Assembly: GCA_035705295.1 (NCBI GenBank)
Contig: DASSWG010000164.1
Location: forward strand, 1-64,000
Direction of reading: 5' to 3'
Origin: DASSWG01 sp035705295
GTDB taxonomy: Bacteria; Bacteroidota; Bacteroidia; Flavobacteriales; Flavobacteriaceae
Length of the DNA: 64,000 bases
The notes under the pieces are model-generated. The model ran no database searches, was not told the DNA's origin, and saw only the letters and a list, made by a program, of their open reading frames with translations. The first letter of the stretch is position 1. The number at the start of each line of letters is the position of its first letter. A program made the translations under genes and the position numbers. This document shows, in pieces, positions 50,835 through 59,982 of this stretch.

Positions 50835-51560
50835 TCAATCAACCCCATAACGCAACTCGATCGTCACCGAAGCCGTTTTCTTTTTGTCCGATGTATTGAA
50901 CGCTCCGCTCCATGTGTAATCTTCGCCGCTATTTTGGCCAATAATTTGAAAAACGCCCATTTCCGCACTTTTCAATTCGCCCAATTCGCCACCGCTGTTT
51001 TCCGCTATTTTTTGGGCGCGCAATTTCGCATCTTCCGTGGCTTGTGAAATCATATTTATTTTCAAATCGGAAAGTTTGGTGTAATAATAACGCGGCGGAA
51101 TGGAATTGAACTGTACGCCTTTGTTCAACAATTCCGTGATTTCGCGCGAAACTTTTTCCACATTTTCCACATCTTTGGATTCTATTTTTACCGATTGAAC
51201 CAATTCATATCCTTTAAAAATGCTGCCCACATAATTTCCGTTTTGATACTGATTTTCCCGTTGTTCAATGGTTTCGACCGCATCGAAAATAATATTTTCC
51301 GCACTGATTCCTTTTCCTATCAAATATTCTTTCACCACGGTTTTATCTTGATTCAACCCCAAATAGGCTTGTTGAAGATCGGTATTGGAACGGCTGAAAG
51401 TTCCTTCCCAAACAATCAAATCCGAGGTGAAATCTTGATAGCCCGAACCGGTCACTTCCACAATTCCCAAAGGTTGTGCCCGTTCCACATAGGCATTTCC
51501 CAAAAAATAGGCGGCCAAAACAATGGCCACGGAAAAAATAATCGCACTGATGTATTTCAT
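50835..51560 (-). CDS. SIMPL domain periplasmic protein
   Basis: A 241-residue protein with an N-terminal signal anchor (MKYISAIIFSVAIVLAAYFLG) and a SIMPL/DUF541 domain: VEVTGSGYQDFTSDLIVWEGTF, LNQDKTVVKEYLIGKGI, and KINMISQATEDAKLRAQKIAENSGGELG. SIMPL proteins form oligomeric assemblies of unclear role. The start is set at 51560 by the signal sequence. Confidence 0.87.
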   Translation of the reverse strand: MKYISAIIFSVAIVLAAYFLGNAYVERAQPLGIVEVTGSGYQDFTSDLIVWEGTFSRSNTDLQQAYLGLNQDKTVVKEYLIGKGISAENIIFDAVETIEQRENQYQNGNYVGSIFKGYELVQSVKIESKDVENVEKVSREITELLNKGVQFNSIPPRYYYTKLSDLKINMISQATEDAKLRAQKIAENSGGELGELKSAEMGVFQIIGQNSGEDYTWSGAFNTSDKKKTASVTIELRYGVD

Positions 51561-51602
51561 TTTTTCAAAAATTTGATGTTGATAAAGGTATAAAAAAAGA
51601 AC

Positions 51603-51643
51603 AAGTTCGAACTTCAAATTTCGAGCCAAAATTCTTACTTTTG
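51603..51643 (+). promoter_or_regulatory. guaA promoter box (TACTTTTG) with upstream palindrome
   Basis: TACTTTTG (51636-51643) ends only three bases before the ATG at 51647. AAGTTCGAACTT (51603-51614), a 12-bp perfect palindrome, lies 21 bases upstream of the box and might be an operator. The layout predicts a leaderless guaA mRNA. Confidence 0.55.
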
Positions 51644-51646
51644 CCT

Positions 51647-53176
51647 ATGCAAAACAACGTACTCATTTTAGACTTCGGTTCCCAGTACACACAACTCATA
51701 GCACGACGCGTGCGGGAACTTAACATTTACTGCGAAATTCATCCTTTTCATCACGTTCCCGAAGATTTGTCGGGTTTTAAAGCCACCATCCTTTCCGGAA
51801 GCCCGTTTTCGGTAAAGGCAAAAGACGCTCCCCATCCCGATTTATCCAACATTCGCGGAAAAATGCCTTTGTTGGGCGTTTGTTACGGTGCGCAATACCT
51901 CGCCCATTTTTCGGGCGGAAAAGTGGAAGCTTCCGACACGCGCGAATATGGCCGCGCCAATCTTTCGATCATTAAAGATGCCGAAGAATTGTTCGACGAC
52001 ATCACGGAAAACTCACAAGTTTGGATGTCGCACAGCGATTCCATCAAACAACTTCCCGAAAACGCGGTGCGTTTGGCCAGCACTTCCGATGTGATGAACG
52101 CCGCGTACCGAATCGAAGGCGAGCAAACTTTTGGGATTCAATTTCATCCGGAAGTCTATCACACCACTGATGGAAAACAACTTTTGGAAAACTTTTTGGT
52201 GAAAATCGCAAACGTGGAACCTTCGTGGACGCCGGGCGCTTTTGTGGATTTGACAGTTTCGGAACTGCAAGAAAAAATCGGCAACGAAAAAGTTGTGCTC
52301 GGACTGAGCGGCGGCGTGGATTCATCGGTCGCAGCGGTTTTGTTGCACAAAGCCATCGGCAAAAATTTGTACTGCATTTTCGTGAACAACGGCTTGTTGC
52401 GCAAAAACGAATTTGAAAGCGTTTTGCACCAATATAAAGATATGGGCTTGAACGTAAAAGGCGTCGATGCTTCGGAACGTTTTTTGAAAGCCTTAAAAGG
52501 ATTGAAAGACCCGGAAGAAAAACGAAAAGCCATCGGAAAAACCTTTATCGAAGTTTTTGACGACGAGGCGCACCACATAAAAGACGTCAAATTTTTGGCG
52601 CAAGGAACCATTTATCCGGACGTGATCGAATCGATTTCGGTGAACGGACCTTCCGCAACTATCAAATCGCATCACAATGTGGGCGGGTTGCCCGATTTTA
52701 TGAAATTGAAAATCGTGGAACCACTACGCATGTTGTTCAAAGACGAAGTGCGCCGCGTGGGAGCGGAATTGGAGATCGACAAAGAATTGTTGGGACGACA
52801 CCCTTTCCCCGGCCCCGGATTGGCCATTCGGATTTTGGGCGACATCACTGCCGAAAAAGTTCGTATCTTGCAAGAAGTCGATGCCATTTTTATTGATGGT
52901 TTGAAAGATTGGATGCTCTACGACCACGTTTGGCAGGCCGGCGCAATTTTGCTTCCGGTGGAAGCCGTTGGCGTGATGGGCGACGAACGCACCTACGAAA
53001 AAGTAGTTGCTTTGCGCGCCGTGGAATCCACCGACGGAATGACCGCCGATTGGGTGCATTTGCCCTACGATTTTTTACAAAAAACCTCGAACGCAATAAT
53101 AAATCGGGTAAAAGGCGTTAATAGAGTAGTGTACGACATCAGCTCCAAACCGCCAGCCACGATTGAATGGGAGTGA
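51647..53176 (+). CDS. guaA: GMP synthase (glutamine-hydrolysing)
   Basis: A 509-residue enzyme making GMP from XMP. The glutaminase part has Cys79 in LLGVCYGAQYLAH and the His-Glu pair in GIQFHPEVYH; the ATP pyrophosphatase loop is LGLSGGVDSSVAAVLL; the C-terminal dimerisation part ends DISSKPPATIEWE. I prefer the ATG at 51647 over a TTG two codons upstream because the latter lies in the promoter box. Confidence 0.96.
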   Translation: MQNNVLILDFGSQYTQLIARRVRELNIYCEIHPFHHVPEDLSGFKATILSGSPFSVKAKDAPHPDLSNIRGKMPLLGVCYGAQYLAHFSGGKVEASDTREYGRANLSIIKDAEELFDDITENSQVWMSHSDSIKQLPENAVRLASTSDVMNAAYRIEGEQTFGIQFHPEVYHTTDGKQLLENFLVKIANVEPSWTPGAFVDLTVSELQEKIGNEKVVLGLSGGVDSSVAAVLLHKAIGKNLYCIFVNNGLLRKNEFESVLHQYKDMGLNVKGVDASERFLKALKGLKDPEEKRKAIGKTFIEVFDDEAHHIKDVKFLAQGTIYPDVIESISVNGPSATIKSHHNVGGLPDFMKLKIVEPLRMLFKDEVRRVGAELEIDKELLGRHPFPGPGLAIRILGDITAEKVRILQEVDAIFIDGLKDWMLYDHVWQAGAILLPVEAVGVMGDERTYEKVVALRAVESTDGMTADWVHLPYDFLQKTSNAIINRVKGVNRVVYDISSKPPATIEWE

Positions 53177-53227
53177 TTTCAGCGTTCAGTTGGCAGTTGG
53201 CAGTCCGAAAGCGAAAAATAATAAACA

Positions 53228-53342
53228 CGTCAGTTCGAGTTTTTTGTCGCAACGAAAGTGAAGACAAAAAGTATCGAGAACAATTCGGGTTAATTCGCCA
53301 TAATTCACGCTAATTCGTACAATAAATTCGCATTAATTCGTA
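53228..53342. repeat. Composite intergenic repeat with TTAATTCG units
   Basis: CGTCAGTTCGAG, then TTTTTGTC...GACAAAAA (an inverted pair), GTATCGAGAAC, and finally five degenerate copies of TTAATTCG between 53283 and 53340. The first part shares CGTCAG/CGAG and GTATCGAG with the elements behind porX. The last copy, CGCATTAATTCG, is repeated exactly before glmM. This fills the 170-base gap after guaA. Confidence 0.6.
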
Positions 53343-53346
53343 GCTC

Positions 53347-55287
53347 ATGAAGAATATGTTTGTTTTTTTATTCCTGCTCACATTTGCCTTTCAAGGATTT
53401 GCACAAGACTACCGCACCCACAAAGTAAAAGATGGCGACACCGTTTATAATTTGGCAAAAAAATACAACACCACGGAAGAAGCGATCTATGAACTGAACC
53501 CTAGCGCTAAACAATCGATTCAATTGGGGCAGGTTTTGGTAATTCCCCCAAAAAAAATTGGCAGCTCTGAAAACAAAAAACCCCTTCGGTTCGAAACCTA
53601 TTTGGTGCAACCCAAAGAAACCATTTTTGGCATTTCGCAACAATACGCGATCGACATGGCCGATTTGAAAAAGTACAATCCCTATTTGTACAAAGAGGAA
53701 CTTGGCATTGGTGATACGCTCCAAATTCCTGTTTACACCAAAGGAAAACCCCAGCCGATCAACTATAACGAAAGTATTCAAAATTCCAGTTTTGGCAATT
53801 TGAAACACGTGGTGCTTCCCAAGGAAACCAAATACGGGATCGCAGAGAAATACGGCATGGAAGTTCAAGATTTAAAAGCCTTGAACCCCTCAATGGGCGT
53901 TTTGCAACCCGGACAGGTTTTGACAATCCGAAGAAGTTCGTCAAAACCCACTCCAATTATCAAAGACGAAAACCGATATACAATTTATGTGGTGCAAGCA
54001 TACGACGAAGGTTCGCCGGAAACCATTTACAGTTTGACCCGAAAATTTGGGATCAGCCGCGATTCATTGTACGCGTTGAACCCGAATTTGAAAAAAGACG
54101 GATTGGAAGCCGGGATGAAATTGAAAGTTCCAAAAACAAATAGCAATAGTGGCGAATATGCAACGCTTTCGCCTGAAATCACCGATCTGGAAAAGCACCT
54201 AAAAAACTTTGAAACCAAAGAATTGGTGGTGATGCTCCCCTTCAAATTGAACGAAATCGGATCGGACAGCCTTCAGAACCAAAGAGAATTTTTAAAAAAT
54301 GAACGTATCGCCAGGATTTCGCTCGATTTCCACAGCGGTGTGCTGATGGCGATGGAAGCCGCAAAAAATAAAGGAATATCGGTGAATTTACGGGTTTTTG
54401 ATACTGAGCAAAGCAAAAATAAAGTGAACCAAATCATCTCCACAAACAATTTCAACAATGTTCATGCGGTAATTGGCCCATTACTGGGCGAAATGTTGGA
54501 AAGCACGGCCCAACAATTGGCACGAAAAGAAATTCCGGTTTTCTCTCCATTGACCAAAATGGAAATGACGGCTTATGATAATTTGTTCCAAACAAGGCCT
54601 ACCGATGAATTGCTGCAAAATACAATAATTACCTATTTGGACAGTTTGCACACCAATGAAAATATTGTGATTTTGACCGATGGGAAACATGTGGGCATTA
54701 AAAATAAATTGCTGCAACAATTTCCAAACGCGCGTGTTTTTCAGGTAAACATGTCCGCCAAGGACGATTATCTTAAAAAATCGGAAGTAGCCGCAAAGTT
54801 GAGCAAAACCGCAGAAAATTGGGTCATCGTTGAATCGGAAAATATTAGCTTACTCAGCATGGCCACTTCCTATTTGAATTTATTGCAACCCGAATACAAA
54901 GTTCATTTGTTCACCACCAACCGCAACAATGCGTACGAAAGCGACGAAATTTCCAACTTGAATTTAAGCAAATTGAATTTTACTTTTCCGGCTTTCACAA
55001 GGGAGTTCAATTTGGAACGCGCAGCTGATTTTATCAAAAAATATAAAGAAAAATACGGTATAAAGCCCAGCAAATTTGCGGTCCGCGGCTATGATTTGAC
55101 CTATGATATTTTATTGCGCCTAGCCAGTTCAAAAGACATTTACGATTCGTTGAAAAACAATTGGACCACGGAATATGTCGAAAACAAATTCCACTACAAA
55201 GAAAAAGAACTGGGCGGTTATCAAAACAATGCGGTCTATATTCTGCAATACGGAAAAGACCTTGCCCTAAAACCCATAACCCCATGA
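53347..55287 (+). CDS. LysM repeat protein with periplasmic-binding-like domain
   Basis: A 646-residue exported protein. Signal peptide ends FQGFAQ (1-20). Four LysM motifs follow at about 24-67, 84-128, 153-195 and 212-261, each with the DT-x-Y/F-x-LA/IS start and an LNP-like middle. Residues 292-640 resemble a type 1 periplasmic binding protein (LVVMLPFKLN, LDFHSGVLMAMEAAKNKGI, VHAVIGPLLGEMLESTAQQLARKEIPVFSPLTK). It may bind peptidoglycan and a small ligand or muropeptide; similar proteins act in gliding or T9SS accessory roles, not proven here. Its stop overlaps the OsmC ATG by four bases. Confidence 0.85.
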   Translation: MKNMFVFLFLLTFAFQGFAQDYRTHKVKDGDTVYNLAKKYNTTEEAIYELNPSAKQSIQLGQVLVIPPKKIGSSENKKPLRFETYLVQPKETIFGISQQYAIDMADLKKYNPYLYKEELGIGDTLQIPVYTKGKPQPINYNESIQNSSFGNLKHVVLPKETKYGIAEKYGMEVQDLKALNPSMGVLQPGQVLTIRRSSSKPTPIIKDENRYTIYVVQAYDEGSPETIYSLTRKFGISRDSLYALNPNLKKDGLEAGMKLKVPKTNSNSGEYATLSPEITDLEKHLKNFETKELVVMLPFKLNEIGSDSLQNQREFLKNERIARISLDFHSGVLMAMEAAKNKGISVNLRVFDTEQSKNKVNQIISTNNFNNVHAVIGPLLGEMLESTAQQLARKEIPVFSPLTKMEMTAYDNLFQTRPTDELLQNTIITYLDSLHTNENIVILTDGKHVGIKNKLLQQFPNARVFQVNMSAKDDYLKKSEVAAKLSKTAENWVIVESENISLLSMATSYLNLLQPEYKVHLFTTNRNNAYESDEISNLNLSKLNFTFPAFTREFNLERAADFIKKYKEKYGIKPSKFAVRGYDLTYDILLRLASSKDIYDSLKNNWTTEYVENKFHYKEKELGGYQNNAVYILQYGKDLALKPITP

Positions 55288-55691
55288 CCGCGACCGTAGT
55301 TTATTTGGGAAATTTAAGAACGGAAAACACGCACGTTCAAAGCGGAAACTCGTTTTTGACCGATGCCCCAACCGACAACAATGGCAAAGGCGAAGCTTTT
55401 TCACCCACCGACACCGTGGCGACCGCTTTGGCAAATTGTATGCTGACCGTAATGGCGATCAAAGCAAACTCCATGCAAACGAACATGGAAAACACCCGCG
55501 CCGAAGTCACCAAAACCATGGCCGCGGATCCACGGCGGATTTCAAAAATCGAAGTTCATCTTTATTTTCCAATGAACTACGATGAAAAAACCCGGAAAAT
55601 TTTGGAAAACACCGGCCGAAATTGCCCGGTTTCCAAAAGTTTGCACCCTGAAATCGAGCAGCTTGTTTCTTTTCATTATCCCGATGAGTAA
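55284..55691 (+). CDS. OsmC family protein
   Basis: A 135-residue single-domain OsmC/Ohr-like protein with both redox cysteines, one in ALANCMLTVM and one in RNCPVSKS. The family reduces hydroperoxides. The ATG at 55284 overlaps the TGA of the LysM gene (ATGA), so translation is probably coupled. It differs from the OsmC domain of the fusion at 1208 in length and in the loop between the cysteines. Confidence 0.9.
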   Translation: MTATVVYLGNLRTENTHVQSGNSFLTDAPTDNNGKGEAFSPTDTVATALANCMLTVMAIKANSMQTNMENTRAEVTKTMAADPRRISKIEVHLYFPMNYDEKTRKILENTGRNCPVSKSLHPEIEQLVSFHYPDE

Positions 55692-56235
55692 ATGTATTTT
55701 TTTCTTGGTTTTTCTGTTTTCGACATTAATGATGTTCGGCCAAAAGAACCATGAAAAACCAATTGAATGGAGCAAAATTTCGCTGACTTGGGAAAATTTT
55801 GAAGCCTTCCCTCCTTCCGAAAACCCAGAGCATGCAGCAACTTCCAGCACCGGAATCACTTATTCTTGGTCCTACTCCACCGCCCAAGGGGTCCCAGAAT
55901 TGCGTTTTTCCGTCCACACCTATTTCTATCCGAAAAAGTCGTGGGTGGATTCTCTTCGGAAAAATCCCGCGCTTTTAAAACATGAACAGCTTCATTTCGA
56001 TATTTCGGAACTGTATGCCCGAAAATTGTTGAAAGCTTTGAAAGAATACGTAGCCATGCGAAACATTCGGGTGGACCTGCGCGAAATTCATCGAGAAATT
56101 GAAGCGGAACGAAAATTCCTACAAAATCAATACGACAAAGAAACCCGGCACGGAACGGACAAAGCTGCTCAGTTACAATGGGAAAAGACCATTCAAGAAG
56201 AATTGAAGAAATTGGAAAAATATAAAAGAAACTGA
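55684..56235 (+). CDS. DUF922 putative Zn-dependent protease, exported
   Basis: A 183-residue protein. Signal peptide 1-20 ends LMMFGQ. LLKHEQLHFDISELYAR holds a HExxH-like zinc motif (HEQLH) typical of DUF922, which is classed as a metalloprotease-like family without a known substrate. The start overlaps the end of the OsmC gene by eight bases; the longer open frame begins inside OsmC and is not used. Confidence 0.82.
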   Translation: MSKCIFFLVFLFSTLMMFGQKNHEKPIEWSKISLTWENFEAFPPSENPEHAATSSTGITYSWSYSTAQGVPELRFSVHTYFYPKKSWVDSLRKNPALLKHEQLHFDISELYARKLLKALKEYVAMRNIRVDLREIHREIEAERKFLQNQYDKETRHGTDKAAQLQWEKTIQEELKKLEKYKRN

Positions 56236-56313
56236 ACTGTTCTACAGATTATTCCTCTTCTAAAAATTCCCAAATCGTTTGCCCGAAGTAATTTTTACTT
56301 GTACCTTGGAGCG

Positions 56314-56904
56314 ATGAATTACCTTGCCCACATTTATCTTTCCGGAGAAAACGACGCCTTGAAAATCGGGAATTTCATTGCCGATTCGGTAAAAGGAAAA
56401 AAGTATTTGGAGTTTCCGAAAGGAATCCAAAACGGCATTATGTTGCATCGGAAAATCGATACGTTCACCGATACACATCCAGTGGTTCGAAAAAGCATTT
56501 CACGTTTTTCCCATGATTTTGGTCTTTATTCCGGCGTGATCACCGATATTTTGTACGATCATTTTTTGGCGGCAAATTGGAACGATTTTCATCTGCAAAG
56601 TTTGGAAAAATATGTCGCGGAATTTTACGATTTGCTAGAACAAAACTTTGCTGTTTTGCCCAAAAGGGTTCAAAATTTTTATCCCTATATGGTGAAACAG
56701 AATTGGTTGGTAAGCTACGCTTCCATTTCTGGGATCGAAAAAATTTTGACCCAAATGAACCATCGCGTAAAAACCGGCGTGGAACTGCAAAAATCAATCC
56801 CTGAAATTAAAGAACACTACGACAGTTTTGAAAGGGAATTTCGATTGTTTTTTGAGGAATTGAAAACCTTCACGAACATGGAAAAGTCGAAATTGGACCG
56901 GTGA
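56314..56904 (+). CDS. acpH: Acyl carrier protein phosphodiesterase
   Basis: A 196-residue HD-like hydrolase that removes the phosphopantetheine arm from acyl carrier protein. MNYLAHIYLSG, FIADSVKGKKYLEFPKGIQNGIMLHRKIDTFTDTHPVV and ITDILYDHFLAANW are family blocks with the metal-binding His and Asp. It starts at 56314; the TTG five codons upstream lies in TACCTTGG, a near match to a -7 box. Confidence 0.87.
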   Translation: MNYLAHIYLSGENDALKIGNFIADSVKGKKYLEFPKGIQNGIMLHRKIDTFTDTHPVVRKSISRFSHDFGLYSGVITDILYDHFLAANWNDFHLQSLEKYVAEFYDLLEQNFAVLPKRVQNFYPYMVKQNWLVSYASISGIEKILTQMNHRVKTGVELQKSIPEIKEHYDSFEREFRLFFEELKTFTNMEKSKLDR

Positions 56905-56954
56905 GCCTCTGGTTCGACAATTGATTTTAAAAATTCAAAACCCCAAATTTTAAG

Positions 56955-56962
56955 TACCTTTG
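56955..56962 (+). promoter_or_regulatory. -7 box of second uvrA (TACCTTTG)
   Basis: Exact TAnnTTTG, 16 bases before the ATG at 56979. A TTG in the same frame at 56967 would lie at or before the expected transcript start. Confidence 0.65.
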
Positions 56963-56978
56963 CGCCTTGCAAAAAACC

Positions 56979-59810
56979 ATGGCAAAATTCGAAGAAAACA
57001 TCGCGGTTATGGGCGCGCGCGTCCACAACCTCAAAAACATAGACGTTCGCATTCCGCGTGAAAAATTGGTGGTGATCACCGGACTTTCGGGCTCAGGAAA
57101 ATCATCCTTGGCGTTCGACACCATTTATGCCGAAGGCCAACGCCGCTACATCGAAACTTTTTCGGCCTACGCGCGTCAATTTTTGGGCGGTTTGGAACGC
57201 CCAGACGTTGACAAAATCGATGGGCTTTCGCCTGTGATCGCAATCGAGCAGAAAACCACCAGCAAAAGTCCGCGCAGCACGGTGGGCACCATCACCGAAA
57301 TCTACGATTTTTTGCGCCTGCTTTATGCCAAAGCCAGCGATGCGTACAGTTACAACACCGGCGAAAAAATGGTGAGCTATAGCGATGAAGAAATACAACA
57401 ACTCATCCAAAAAGATTTCAACGGGAAAAAAATCAACATTCTCGCCCCGATCGTCCGCTCTCGAAAAGGGCATTACCGAGAGCTTTTTGAACAAATTGCG
57501 AAGCAAGGTTTCGTAAAAGTGCGCGTGGACGGCGAAATTCGAGACATTGTCAAAGGAATGAAACTGGACCGGTACAAAATCCACGAAATCGAAATCGTAA
57601 TCGACCGGTTGAAAATCGACGGAAAAGATGCCGCTGACAAACGCCTTTCCGAAAGTATCCGTACGGCCATGCACCACGGCGATGACGTGCTGATGGTGAT
57701 CGAAGAAGGTTCGGAAAACACCCGTTATTTCAGCCGAAATTTAATGTGTCCGACCACGGGAATTTCCTATCCAAACCCCGAACCGAACAACTTTTCGTTC
57801 AACTCGCCCAAAGGTGCTTGCCCGCATTGCAACGGCATTGGGAAATTGTACGAGGTGAACGTCAAAAAAATCATTCCCGACACCAAAAAATCTATCAACG
57901 CGGGTGGATTGGCGCCGCACGGGCCGAAAAAAAACAATTGGCTTTTCAAGCAAATGGAAGTGATCGCCGAGCGTTTCAATTTCAAGTTGAACGATCCCAT
58001 CGAAAAAATCCCGAAAGAAGGATTGGAAATGATTTTATACGGCGGAAAAGAAAAATTTGAACTTCCATCGAAAAGTTTGGGCATCACCCGCAGTTATAAA
58101 ATCGATTTTGAAGGAGTGGCAAACTTCATCAAAAGCACTTTTGAAAACAACGATTCGCGATCCTTGAAACGCTGGGCAAAGGAATACATGGAAAAAGTGG
58201 ATTGTCCGGTTTGCGAAGGAACCCGATTGCGAAAAGAATCATTGTATTTCAAAATAAACGATCAAAATATCGCGGAGCTTTCCGAAAAAGACATTTTGGA
58301 ACTGGCGGCTTGGTTTTCGGATTTGAAAAAACACCTCAGCAAAAAACAGCTTAAAATCGGTGAAGAAATTTTAAAAGAAATCAACGCGCGGTTACAATTT
58401 TTGATCGATGTCGGGCTGACGTATTTGTCGTTGGGCCGGGGCTCAAAATCCCTTTCGGGCGGCGAAGCACAACGCATTCGGTTGGCCACGCAAATTGGCT
58501 CGCAACTGGTAGGGGTGTTGTATATTTTGGACGAACCCAGCATCGGTTTGCACCAACGCGACAATGAAAAATTGATCAATTCGCTGACTTCCCTGCGCGA
58601 TGTTGGAAATTCGGTGATCGTGGTGGAACACGACAAAGAAATGATCGAACGCGCGGACTACGTAATCGATATTGGACCATTTGCCGGAAAACACGGCGGG
58701 GAAATTATCAGTGAAGGAACGCCCGCTGAAATAAAAAAACACGACACCATCACCGCCAACTATTTGAACGGCACGATGGAAATCGAGGTTCCCAAAAAAC
58801 GACGTGAGGGAAATGGGAAATTTATTGAACTGAAAGGTGCAACGGGAAACAACTTGAAAAATGTTTCAATAAAAATTCCCTTGGGAAAAATGATCGCAGT
58901 CACGGGCGTTTCCGGCAGTGGAAAATCCACTTTGATCAACGAAACCCTTTACCCGATCATGAACGCGCACTATTTCAATGGTGTAAAAAAACCGATGCCC
59001 TACAAAAGCATCAAAGGTTTGGAGCACATCGACAAAGTGATCGATATCAACCAATCGCCAATCGGGCGGACACCGCGTTCCAATCCGGCAACATATACGG
59101 GGGTTTTTTCCGAAATTAGGAGCCTTTTTGCCAAAACCCCAGAAGCAATGATCCGGGGATACAAACCGGGGCGTTTCAGTTTTAACGTGAAAGGCGGAAG
59201 GTGCGAAACCTGTCGCGGTGGCGGATTGCGCGTCATCGAAATGAATTTTCTGCCCGATGTATATGTCGAATGCGAAACTTGCCAAGGGAAACGTTTCAAC
59301 CGTGAAACTTTGGAAATCCGATACAAAGGGAAATCCATCAGCGACGTGTTGGAAATGACCATTAATGAAGCGACTGCATTTTTTGACCAAATTCCAAAAA
59401 TCCACCGAAAACTAAAAACCATTCAAGATGTCGGTTTGGGCTACATCACGCTTGGTCAGCAAAGCACAACGCTTTCGGGTGGCGAGGCGCAACGCATCAA
59501 ACTGGCGACCGAACTTTCCAAACGCGACACCGGGAATACGTTCTATATCTTGGACGAGCCCACCACGGGCTTGCATTTTGAGGATATTCGGGTGTTGATG
59601 AACGTATTGAACAAATTGGTCAACAAAGGGAACACAGTGTTGATTATCGAACACAACCTGGACGTGATCAAGCTGACAGACCATGTCATCGATATTGGCC
59701 CGGAAGGTGGGAAAAACGGCGGAAAAATAATCGCAAAAGGAACGCCCGAAGAAGTAGTGAAAAACAAAAAAAGTCACACTGCGTTGTTTTTGAAAAAGGA
59801 ATTGGCTTAG
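56979..59810 (+). CDS. uvrA: Excinuclease ABC subunit A (UvrA), second copy
   Basis: A 943-residue UvrA of standard length. Walker A GLSGSGKSS and GVSGSGKST, signatures LSGGEAQRIRL and LSGGEAQRIKL, and Walker B LDEPSIGLH and LDEPTTGLH are complete. CPHC, CPVC and CETC...CETC bind zinc, and the UvrB-binding segment of the first module is present. It is more canonical than the copy at 8297, from which it differs widely outside the ATPase motifs, and has no LPAGKAG insertion. The LOG-family gene follows. Confidence 0.96.
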   Translation: MAKFEENIAVMGARVHNLKNIDVRIPREKLVVITGLSGSGKSSLAFDTIYAEGQRRYIETFSAYARQFLGGLERPDVDKIDGLSPVIAIEQKTTSKSPRSTVGTITEIYDFLRLLYAKASDAYSYNTGEKMVSYSDEEIQQLIQKDFNGKKINILAPIVRSRKGHYRELFEQIAKQGFVKVRVDGEIRDIVKGMKLDRYKIHEIEIVIDRLKIDGKDAADKRLSESIRTAMHHGDDVLMVIEEGSENTRYFSRNLMCPTTGISYPNPEPNNFSFNSPKGACPHCNGIGKLYEVNVKKIIPDTKKSINAGGLAPHGPKKNNWLFKQMEVIAERFNFKLNDPIEKIPKEGLEMILYGGKEKFELPSKSLGITRSYKIDFEGVANFIKSTFENNDSRSLKRWAKEYMEKVDCPVCEGTRLRKESLYFKINDQNIAELSEKDILELAAWFSDLKKHLSKKQLKIGEEILKEINARLQFLIDVGLTYLSLGRGSKSLSGGEAQRIRLATQIGSQLVGVLYILDEPSIGLHQRDNEKLINSLTSLRDVGNSVIVVEHDKEMIERADYVIDIGPFAGKHGGEIISEGTPAEIKKHDTITANYLNGTMEIEVPKKRREGNGKFIELKGATGNNLKNVSIKIPLGKMIAVTGVSGSGKSTLINETLYPIMNAHYFNGVKKPMPYKSIKGLEHIDKVIDINQSPIGRTPRSNPATYTGVFSEIRSLFAKTPEAMIRGYKPGRFSFNVKGGRCETCRGGGLRVIEMNFLPDVYVECETCQGKRFNRETLEIRYKGKSISDVLEMTINEATAFFDQIPKIHRKLKTIQDVGLGYITLGQQSTTLSGGEAQRIKLATELSKRDTGNTFYILDEPTTGLHFEDIRVLMNVLNKLVNKGNTVLIIEHNLDVIKLTDHVIDIGPEGGKNGGKIIAKGTPEEVVKNKKSHTALFLKKELA

Positions 59811-59927
59811 ATTCCCTTCAAAATTTTTGTATATTGATGCTTTTATTTACCATGTCACCAAAGGTTATTTAATAAATTTCAATGTTCCTTTAATAAAACA
59901 AGGAATCAAAAGATTTAGAGTATAAAA

Positions 59928-59954
59928 ACTTAGTGCCTTTGTGACTTCGTGGCA
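59928..59954. repeat. Degenerate repeat CTTAGTGCCTTTGTGACTTCGTGGCA
   Basis: This unit, with internal TTTGTG/TTCGTGGC alternation, is like elements often seen between flavobacterial genes and contains GTGCCTTTG, one base off a -7 box. It is in the 172-base gap before the LOG-family gene, in which no gene is seen. Confidence 0.35.
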
Positions 59955-59982
59955 ATGATCCAAATAATTAAACCAACAAAAA

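Noticed and set aside
57102..57677. Antisense frame within the second uvrA
   Set aside because: Shadow of conserved UvrA codons; no start context.
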